A DNA stretch of 64,000 bases. It comes from Bradyrhizobium sp. WBOS07. GTDB taxonomy: Bacteria > Pseudomonadota > Alphaproteobacteria > Rhizobiales > Xanthobacteraceae. Shown in pieces: positions 58,390-64,000 of this stretch (its first letter is position 1; each line of letters opens with the position of its first letter). The translations under genes and the position numbers were made by a program. The stretch lies in the NCBI RefSeq assembly GCF_024585165.1, contig NZ_CP029008.1, positions 1,612,001 through 1,676,000 of the forward strand, written 5' to 3'. A model generated the notes under the pieces. That model did no database searches, had not been told where the DNA came from, and saw only the letters and a list, made by a program, of their open reading frames with translations.

Positions 58390-59070
58390 CTACCGCCCCT
58401 CCGCTTCGCGCTCCATGTCGCGGCCCGACAGGTCCTCGCCCTGCATGTTGGCGTAATCCCGCGCCATCTCGCGCATCAGGAATTTTGCCGGGACGTCGTG
58501 ATAGCTGCCGCGGTCGTTGACGTATTGCATGTAGGCGCGGCCCGCGCCGTCGAAGGGATGCAGCAGCGCGTCGGTGTGGCCGTCGAAATCGAGCGGCGCC
58601 ACGCCGACCTTGGCGCACAGCGTGTCGTTGAAGGTCGGCGTCGCCTTGCGCCAGGCGCCATCGACGTGCACCTCGGTGAAGCCGTGCCAGGTGAAGATGT
58701 CGGTGCCCATGCTCGCGCGCAGCTTCTCGGTGGTGAGATGGTTCTTCACGTCGGCAAAGCCGACCCGTGCGGGGATGCCGTGGACGCGGCAGGCGGCGGC
58801 ATAGAGCGCGGCCTTGCCGACGCAATAGCCTTGCCCCGCGGCGAGCACGCTCGAGGCGCGAAAGGTCTCTGCGACGCGCATGCTGACATAGGGATTGTAG
58901 CGGATGCCGTCGCGCACCGCCTTGTAGAGCACGCTCGCCTTCTCGCGGGTACCAGCATCCGCGCGCACGGCGTCGGTCGCGAATTGCTGCACGGTGGGAT
59001 GATCGCTGTCGATATACTCGCCGGGATCGGTGTAGAGGCGGCGGATCGTATCAGGGAGGATGTCGGTCAT
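58390..59070 (-). CDS. transglutaminase-like protein
   Basis: A 226-aa protein with a transglutaminase core: Cys83 in AAGQGYCVGKA, a His in WHGFTEVHVDGAWRKATPTF (candidate His128), and an acidic residue nearby. Bacterial relatives are cysteine proteases or amide-bond enzymes, and this one has no signal peptide. It lies 4 bp upstream of the broken araC-type gene on the same strand. Function beyond the fold is unknown. Confidence 0.82.
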   Translation of the reverse strand: MTDILPDTIRRLYTDPGEYIDSDHPTVQQFATDAVRADAGTREKASVLYKAVRDGIRYNPYVSMRVAETFRASSVLAAGQGYCVGKAALYAAACRVHGIPARVGFADVKNHLTTEKLRASMGTDIFTWHGFTEVHVDGAWRKATPTFNDTLCAKVGVAPLDFDGHTDALLHPFDGAGRAYMQYVNDRGSYHDVPAKFLMREMARDYANMQGEDLSGRDMEREAEGR

Positions 59071-59164
59071 GCCTGGAGCTTAGCAGGCGATCGCCGCGGA
59101 ACTCAATTCACACGATACGGGTGCATGGTGCGCGTTCGACTTGCGCCGAGGCGCTGCCGCCCCT

Positions 59165-59560
59165 TCACTGCCGGTTGCGCATCCAGTCGGCGAGACCGGA
59201 CAGCGCCTTGTCGAGCTCCTGCCGCGCGGCGGCATCGGTGATCGTCTCCTCCATCGCGCCGCGCATGCAGAGCATCCAGGCGTCGCGCTCGGCATCTCCA
59301 ATGGCGAAGCCGAAATGGCGCTGGCGCAGCCGCGGATGACCCTTCTCGGGGGTATAGAGGCGCGGTCCGCCGGTCCATTCGGTGAGATAGCGCTTCAACA
59401 CGTCCCTGATCAGGCCGAGGTCGTCGGCATGCATGGCGCGGATCACCTTCGCCTCCGGCAGCGTCTCCATGCGATCGTAGAAGCGGTCGACCAGGGCCTC
59501 GATCGCAGCGCTGCCGCCGATCCGCTCGAACATGGAGGTGGTGACGTCGGTGGCGGTCAT
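59165..59560 (-). CDS. truncated haemoglobin, group II-like
   Basis: A 131-aa globin of the 2-over-2 type. ERIGGSAAIEALVDRFYDRM is the N-terminal helix region, HPRLRQRHFGFAIGDAERDAWMLCM contains the proximal His and the conserved Trp, and YLTEWTGGPRLY is typical. The start at 59560 (MTATDVTTS) is chosen for register with the family. It probably binds oxygen or NO. No redox partner is adjacent. Confidence 0.9.
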   Translation of the reverse strand: MTATDVTTSMFERIGGSAAIEALVDRFYDRMETLPEAKVIRAMHADDLGLIRDVLKRYLTEWTGGPRLYTPEKGHPRLRQRHFGFAIGDAERDAWMLCMRGAMEETITDAAARQELDKALSGLADWMRNRQ

Positions 59561-59623
59561 TGGTTGTTCCAAGGCTTGCTGCTGGGCGTTGATATGGTGT
59601 TGCCGGAGGTCGCGCAAAGCCCT

Positions 59624-59786
59624 CGCTGTCGTCCCGGACAAGCGCGCCCCAAGCGCGCGCAGATCCGGGACCCATAACCACAGGGAGTTGTTTTGCGAAG
59701 ACTCGTGGTTGCCAGCTCGCGCAACAACTTCTCCCTGGGGGTATGGGTCCCGGACCTGCGCTTACGCTTGTCCGGGACGACAACGG
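59624..59786. repeat. dispersed palindromic element, family C copy 2
   Basis: CGCTGTCGTCCCGGACA at the left and TGTCCGGGACGACAACG at the right, with GACCCATAACCACAGGGAG and CTCCCTGGGGGTATGGGTC inside, matching the copy at 2804-2953. Confidence 0.8.
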
Positions 59787-59807
59787 AGCAATTGGATACA
59801 GCTCGCC

Positions 59808-60716
59808 CTACAGCGCCACGCTGCGCAGGCCGAAGCTGCGGGCTTCGTTCTGCAGCACCGGGCGCACCGCATCGATCAGCCGGGCCGCGGCCGCATCGAC
59901 CGACAGCCCCGCGGTATCCACCACCGCGGTCGCGCGCGAATACAGCGGTTCGCGACTGAGCAGGATGTTGCGCAGCTCCGCCATGGCGGAGCGGTCGTCC
60001 GCCATCGGGCGCAGATCGCCCTGGCGACGGACGCGGGCCATGTGCTCCTCGGGCTCGGCCTTGAGCCAGATCGTGTAGAACGAGGTCAGGATCTGGTCGA
60101 AGGTCAGCGGCTCCGAGACGATGCCGCCGCCGGTCGCCAGCACCATCAGCTCGTTGCGCGCCAGCAGCTGCTGCAGCGCCGCCTGCTCCATGCGGCGAAA
60201 GCCCTCCTGGCCGTACAGCGCGATGATCTCGGCGACCGAGAGCCCGTTCTGCTGCTCGACCTCCTTGTTGAGCTCGACGAAGCTCCAGCCGATCTTCTTC
60301 GCCAGCATCCGCCCGAGCGTGGACTTGCCGGCGCCGCGCAGGCCGATCAGCGCGATGCCGCAGAACGGCGCGCGCCGCGGCGCGGTGGCACTGCCCCCGG
60401 CGAGCAGATCCTTGGCTTGCGCGATCTGTGCCGGCGTCGCCTTGCGCAGGAGATCGCGAAACATCTGCCAGTCCGGTGTCGGCTCGGCCGAGGGAAGCAG
60501 GTCCTCGAGATGCGCGCCCATCGCGTCCGAGACGCGGCGCAGCAGCACGATGGAGACATTGCCCTTGCCGCTTTCGAGCTGGGCGATGTAGCGCTCCGAG
60601 ATCCCCGATACCTTGGCGAGCACCTTGCGCGACATGCCGCGCAGTGCGCGCATGGTGCGCACGCGCTGGCCGAGCTGTTCGAGGAAGCGGGATTCGGCGT
60701 CGGGACTTTCGCTCAT
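59808..60716 (-). CDS. boxR: BoxR, benzoyl-CoA-responsive regulator with shikimate-kinase-like domain
   Basis: A 302-aa regulator. An N-terminal XRE-type helix-turn-helix (about residues 15-73; MSRKVLAKVSGISERYIAQL) is joined by a linker to a shikimate-kinase-like domain (about 118-290) with Walker A GLRGAGKST at 125-133. That fusion is specific to BoxR/BzdR regulators, where the kinase-like domain binds benzoyl-CoA or benzoate. It is divergent from benzoate-CoA ligase. Likely targets are the TGCA-N6-TGCA sites upstream of boxC and of the Liv operon at 49684. Confidence 0.93.
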   Translation of the reverse strand: MSESPDAESRFLEQLGQRVRTMRALRGMSRKVLAKVSGISERYIAQLESGKGNVSIVLLRRVSDAMGAHLEDLLPSAEPTPDWQMFRDLLRKATPAQIAQAKDLLAGGSATAPRRAPFCGIALIGLRGAGKSTLGRMLAKKIGWSFVELNKEVEQQNGLSVAEIIALYGQEGFRRMEQAALQQLLARNELMVLATGGGIVSEPLTFDQILTSFYTIWLKAEPEEHMARVRRQGDLRPMADDRSAMAELRNILLSREPLYSRATAVVDTAGLSVDAAAARLIDAVRPVLQNEARSFGLRSVAL

Positions 60717-60831
60717 GAGCCTTCTTTACAGGGGGCCTGCGGCGCGTTTTAATGAAACATAGTGCCTGCTGGCATTGACAGCAAGCCGACGCGGTGTCTT
60801 TCTATGAATTATAATTCTAAATTCGGGGGAG

Positions 60832-62379
60832 ATGTCCGTGAGCGAGGGATCCTATAACGCGGTGACCTGGCTGCTCGACCGTAACGTCGCCGAAGGCCGC
60901 GGCAACAAGCTGGCCTTCGACGACACGGTCTCGCGGCTCACCTACGGCGAGCTCCAGCAACAGACCCGGCGTGCCGCCAACATGCTGCGCCGGCTCGGCG
61001 TCCGCCGTGAGGAGCGCGTCGCGATGATCATGCTGGATACGGTCGATTTTCCGATCGTCTTCCTGGGCGCGATCCGCGCCGGCATCGTGCCGGTGCCGCT
61101 CAACACGCTGCTGACGGCGGACCAGTACGCCTACATCCTCGCCGACTGCCGGGCGCGCGTGCTGTTCGTGTCCGAGGCGCTCTATTCCGTCATCAAGGAC
61201 GTCGTCGGCCGCATGCCGGATCTCGAGCATGTCGTGGTCTCCGGCGCCAAGCAGAACGGCCACAAGCAACTCGCGGAAGAAATCGCCGGCGAGAGCGACC
61301 AGTTTACCACCGCCGCGACGCATCCGGACGAGCCGGCGTTCTGGCTCTACTCGTCGGGCTCGACCGGCATGCCCAAGGGCGTGCGCCATATTCATTCCAA
61401 TCTGCAGGCCACCGCCGACACCTACGCCAGGCAGGTGCTCGGCATCCGCGAGAGCGACGTGTGCCTGTCCGCCGCGAAGCTGTTCTTCGCCTATGGCCTC
61501 GGCAATGCGCTGACCTTCCCGATGTCGGTCGGCGCCAGCGTCATCCTCAACAGCGAGCGGCCGACGCCGGCGCGCATGTTCGACCTGATGAACCGCTACA
61601 ACCCCTCGATCTTCTACGGCGTGCCGACCTTGTTCGCGGCGATGCTCAACGACGAGACCATGAAGGCCGAGCGCGGCGGCAAGGCCCTGCGCATCTGCAC
61701 CTCGGCCGGCGAGGCGCTGCCGGAATCGGTCGGCAACAACTGGAAGGCGCGCTTCGGCGTCGACATCCTCGACGGCGTCGGCTCGACCGAGCTGTTGCAC
61801 ATCTTCCTGTCGAACGCGCCCGGCGACATCAAATACGGCTCCTCCGGCAAGCCGGTGCCGGGCTATGCGGTGCGGCTCGTCAACGAAGCCGGGCAGGACG
61901 TCGCTGACGGCGAGGTCGGCGAGCTCCTGGTCGATGCGCCCTCGGCCGGCGAGGGCTACTGGAATCAGCGCCACAAGAGCCGCCGCACCTTCGAGGGACC
62001 CTGGACCCGCACCGGCGACAAATATGTCCGCGATAGCGATGGCCGCTACACCTTCTGCGGCCGCGCCGACGACATGTTCAAGGTCTCCGGCATCTGGGTC
62101 TCGCCGTTCGAGGTCGAGAGCGCGCTGATCACGCATCCCGCCGTGCTGGAGGCCGCCGTGATACCGGAAGCCGATCCGGAAGGCCTCTTGAAACCGAAGG
62201 CCTTCGTGGTGCTGCGCCCGGGTGCAAAGACCACGGATTTGCAGGAGACGCTCAAGGAGCACGTCAAGCACAAGATCGGCCCGTGGAAATATCCGCGCTG
62301 GATCGACGTGGTGGAGTCGCTGCCGAAGACCGCGACGGGAAAGATCCAGCGGTTCAAGCTGCGCGAGGGCGCGAACTAG
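60832..62379 (+). CDS. bclA: benzoate-CoA ligase
   Basis: A 515-aa ANL-superfamily ligase. AMP binding is by YSSGSTGMPKGVRH; the hinge/acidic motif is TRTGDKYVRD; the C-terminal catalytic Lys is in PKTATGKIQRFKL. The MLDTVDFPIVFLGAIRAG and FAYGLGNALTFP segments are typical of benzoate-CoA ligases (BadA/BclA). It makes benzoyl-CoA, the first step of the box pathway. GGGGGAG lies just before the ATG. It is divergent from boxR and followed by repeat G and a hydrolase gene. Confidence 0.93.
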   Translation: MSVSEGSYNAVTWLLDRNVAEGRGNKLAFDDTVSRLTYGELQQQTRRAANMLRRLGVRREERVAMIMLDTVDFPIVFLGAIRAGIVPVPLNTLLTADQYAYILADCRARVLFVSEALYSVIKDVVGRMPDLEHVVVSGAKQNGHKQLAEEIAGESDQFTTAATHPDEPAFWLYSSGSTGMPKGVRHIHSNLQATADTYARQVLGIRESDVCLSAAKLFFAYGLGNALTFPMSVGASVILNSERPTPARMFDLMNRYNPSIFYGVPTLFAAMLNDETMKAERGGKALRICTSAGEALPESVGNNWKARFGVDILDGVGSTELLHIFLSNAPGDIKYGSSGKPVPGYAVRLVNEAGQDVADGEVGELLVDAPSAGEGYWNQRHKSRRTFEGPWTRTGDKYVRDSDGRYTFCGRADDMFKVSGIWVSPFEVESALITHPAVLEAAVIPEADPEGLLKPKAFVVLRPGAKTTDLQETLKEHVKHKIGPWKYPRWIDVVESLPKTATGKIQRFKLREGAN

Positions 62380-62386
62380 CAATGAG

Positions 62387-62476
62387 TCGTCATGGCCGGG
62401 CCTGTCCCGGCCATCCACGTGCATCCGCGTGTTGGGAGAGGCGTGGATGCCCGGGTCAAGCACGGGCATGACGACG
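62387..62476. repeat. dispersed inverted repeat, family G
   Basis: TCGTCATGGCCGGGC at the left and GCACGGGCATGACGACGG at the right, with CATCCACGTGCATCC and the matching GGCGTGGATGCC inside. Only one copy is in the window, but the plan is that of the other palindromic elements. Confidence 0.7.
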
Positions 62477-62495
62477 GAGAGAGAAGAGCGCAGAA

Positions 62496-63314
62496 ATGAC
62501 CAACCTCACCCCCACCGGCTTCCTCGACATCGGCAGCGCCAGCCTCGAATACAAATGGCTCGCGCCGCAATCTGCCGATGCGCCGACCATCGTCATGCTG
62601 CATGAAGGCCTCGGCTCGGTCGGGCTCTGGGGCGACTTCCCGGAGAAGCTGCAGCAGGCCACCGGCGCCGGCATCTTCGCCTACTCGCGCGCGGGCTATG
62701 GCCAGTCCAGTCCCGTGGCGCTGCCGCGGCCGCTCGACTACATGCAGCGCGAGGCGCTGGACGTGCTGCCGAAGCTGCTCGACATGATCGGCTTCAAGCG
62801 CGGCCTTCTGCTCGGCCATTCCGACGGCGCCTCGATCGCGACCATCTATGTCGGGGCGCATCAGGATCATCGCCTGAACGGTCTCGTGCTGATCGCGCCG
62901 CATTTCATCGTCGAGGACATCTCGATCAAATCCATCGCCGCGATCAAGACGACGTTCGAGACCACGGACCTGAAGGCGAAACTGGCGCGCTGGCACAAGG
63001 ACGTCGACAACGCCTTCTACGGCTGGAACGGCGCCTGGCTCGATCCGAAGTTCCGCGACTGGGACATCTCGGACTACCTGGCCTATATCCGCGTCCCCAT
63101 CATGGTCGTGCAGGGCGCGGACGACCAATACGGCACCCTGCGTCAGGCCGAGATCGCACGGGAAGAGTGCTACTGCCCGGTCGATCTGACCGTCATCCCA
63201 AGCGCAGGACATTCCCCGCATCGCGAGGCCCCGGCGGCGACGCTCGAAGCGGTCGAGCAATTCGCACGAGCGGCGCTGCGCGATGACCAGGGCCTGCAAG
63301 GGCGCGCCGCGTGA
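62496..63314 (+). CDS. alpha/beta hydrolase of the box cluster
   Basis: A 272-aa alpha/beta-hydrolase. The nucleophile elbow is LLGHSDGAS, the acid is in VVQGADDQYG, and the catalytic His in SAGHSPHRE. It lies between benzoate-CoA ligase and boxC in the same direction. Hydrolases in this position are thought to act on CoA esters or on ring-opened lactone/aldehyde intermediates; the exact role is not known from sequence. Confidence 0.88.
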   Translation: MTNLTPTGFLDIGSASLEYKWLAPQSADAPTIVMLHEGLGSVGLWGDFPEKLQQATGAGIFAYSRAGYGQSSPVALPRPLDYMQREALDVLPKLLDMIGFKRGLLLGHSDGASIATIYVGAHQDHRLNGLVLIAPHFIVEDISIKSIAAIKTTFETTDLKAKLARWHKDVDNAFYGWNGAWLDPKFRDWDISDYLAYIRVPIMVVQGADDQYGTLRQAEIAREECYCPVDLTVIPSAGHSPHREAPAATLEAVEQFARAALRDDQGLQGRAA

Positions 63315-63337
63315 CGGCAGCAAAGAACGGCTGCGCA

Positions 63338-63351
63338 TGAAACAAAATGCA
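63338..63351. promoter_or_regulatory. BoxR-like half-conserved site upstream of boxC
   Basis: TGAA-ACAAAA-TGCA, one base from TGCA-N6-TGCA. Together with flanking bases it matches the right half of the array at 49517-49540. Confidence 0.5.
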
Positions 63352-63355
63352 TGTA

Positions 63356-63371
63356 AGCCCCGTTAGGGGCT
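63356..63371. promoter_or_regulatory. stem-loop between the two BoxR-like sites
   Basis: AGCCCC-GTTA-GGGGCT, a perfect 6-bp stem with 4-nt loop. No T-run follows, so a terminator of the hydrolase gene is uncertain. Confidence 0.3.
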
Positions 63372-63388
63372 AGACGCGTTCAAAAATA

Positions 63389-63402
63389 TGCACTATTGTG
63401 CA
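63389..63402. promoter_or_regulatory. BoxR operator upstream of boxC
   Basis: TGCACTATTGTGCA fits TGCA-N6-TGCA and is a palindrome (TGCAC-TATT-GTGCA). It lies 46 bp before the boxC start, so bound BoxR would repress it. Confidence 0.7.
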
Positions 63403-63447
63403 TCTAACGCTACGGCGAAAATGCATAATCAAGCTCAGGGATGACCC

Positions 63448-64000
63448 ATGGCCGGGGAAGATCGGCGCCTCGCAGGCGGCGCGACATTCATCGATTTCCA
63501 GACCGAACCGTCCCGCTACAAGCACTGGAAGCTCGTGGTCGAGGGCGACGTCGCGACGCTGACCATGGACGTCGACGAGAATGGCGGCCTGTTCGAGGGC
63601 TACCTGCTCAAGCTCAACTCCTACGATCTCGGCGTCGACATCGAACTGGCCGATGCGGTCCAGCGTCTGCGCTTCGAGCATCCGGAAGTGAAGGTCGTGG
63701 TGATGCGCTCGGCCAAGAACCGCGTGTTCTGCGCCGGCGCCAACATCCGCATGCTGGCGGGCTCCACCCATGCCCACAAGGTGAATTTCTGCAAGTTCAC
63801 CAACGAGACCCGCAACGGCATGGAAGATTCCTCGGAGAATTCCGGCCAGCGCTTCATCACCGTGGTGAATGGCTCGGCCGCCGGCGGCGGCTATGAGCTG
63901 GCGCTCGCGACCGACCACATCATCCTGGCCGACGACGGCTCCTCCGCCGTGGCGCTGCCCGAAGTGCCGCTGCTCGCGGTGCTGCCGGGTACTGGCGGCC
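63448..64000 (+). CDS. boxC: BoxC, benzoyl-CoA-dihydrodiol lyase (5' part)
   Basis: The first 184 codons of an enoyl-CoA-hydratase/isomerase-superfamily enzyme; the gene runs off the window (BoxC is about 550 aa). The N terminus (FIDFQTEPSRYKHWKL), the CoA-binding FCAGANIRML and the oxyanion-hole NGSAAGGGYELALA segments fit BoxC, which opens the ring of 2,3-epoxybenzoyl-CoA hydrolytically. The ATG at 63448 is used. BoxA and BoxB would be expected just beyond the right edge. Confidence 0.92.
   Translation, partial: MAGEDRRLAGGATFIDFQTEPSRYKHWKLVVEGDVATLTMDVDENGGLFEGYLLKLNSYDLGVDIELADAVQRLRFEHPEVKVVVMRSAKNRVFCAGANIRMLAGSTHAHKVNFCKFTNETRNGMEDSSENSGQRFITVVNGSAAGGGYELALATDHIILADDGSSAVALPEVPLLAVLPGTGG

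Noticed and set aside
60717-60831. BoxR site between boxR and bclA
   Set aside because: TGCC-TGCT-GGCA near 60762 is palindromic but does not fit TGCA-N6-TGCA, and no TGCA occurs in the gap.
1-64000. CRISPR arrays, rRNA operons, prophage or plasmid origin
   Set aside because: No regularly spaced short direct repeats, rRNA-like sequence, phage structural genes or replication genes were seen.

Overview
The window is GC-rich chromosomal DNA that looks like Bradyrhizobium or a very close relative. Three things point there: a BjaR/BjaI-type quorum-sensing pair, a CYP199A P450 with its own ferredoxin (as in Rhodopseudomonas palustris and Bradyrhizobium), and a box-type aerobic benzoyl-CoA locus. 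Many intergenic gaps also hold the long dispersed palindromic elements typical of these genomes. No rRNA, tRNA or CRISPR was seen.

Layout. 0-3 kb: TlpA-like thioredoxin, CcdA-like transporter and an ECF sigma factor (all minus). 3-8.5 kb: a minus-strand signalling operon of a lone TRAP-type DctP binding protein, two histidine kinases and an OmpR-type regulator. 8.7-11.2 kb: an orphan UgpB-like binding protein and an APH-fold kinase-like protein. 11.6-22.2 kb: a nitrogen-scavenging locus with an Opp-type ABC importer, AtzG/AtzE/AtzH-like proteins, a GntR regulator and a divergent AtzF-like allophanate hydrolase. Both transcription units have a sigma-54 promoter matching the -24/-12 consensus. 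22.3-34 kb: feruloyl-CoA synthase with a MarR regulator, a second MarR with CYP199A P450, ferredoxin and an ABC binding protein, an NDH-2-like oxidoreductase, a 2.49-kb IS1595-family element with perfect ends and target duplication, and another binding protein. 34.3-43 kb: a seven-gene minus-strand operon (shikimate dehydrogenase, five ABC subunits, 3-dehydroshikimate dehydratase/HPPD-like fusion) with a LysR gene.

43-46.5 kb: KaiC, KaiB and an HWE kinase, a timing-type module without KaiA. 46.7-49.2 kb: small conserved-looking genes and bjaR-bjaI with a near-perfect 22-bp palindrome. 49.7-53 kb: a LivHMGF transporter with no binding protein, preceded by three TGCA motifs at 10-bp spacing that resemble a BoxR operator. 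53-57 kb: glutamine-synthetase-like enzyme, Rieske oxygenase and a divergent IclR regulator. 57-59.6 kb: VOC protein, an AraC regulator broken by one amber codon, a transglutaminase-like protein and a truncated haemoglobin. 59.8-64 kb: BoxR, benzoate-CoA ligase, an alpha/beta hydrolase and the start of BoxC, which runs off the window.

Together the region reads as a hub for importing and degrading plant-derived aromatics (ferulate/coumarate, methoxybenzoates, shikimate/quinate, benzoate) and for recovering nitrogen from ureide- or biuret-like compounds, mixed with sensory modules. Function names rest on motif reading and family knowledge; no database search was run.
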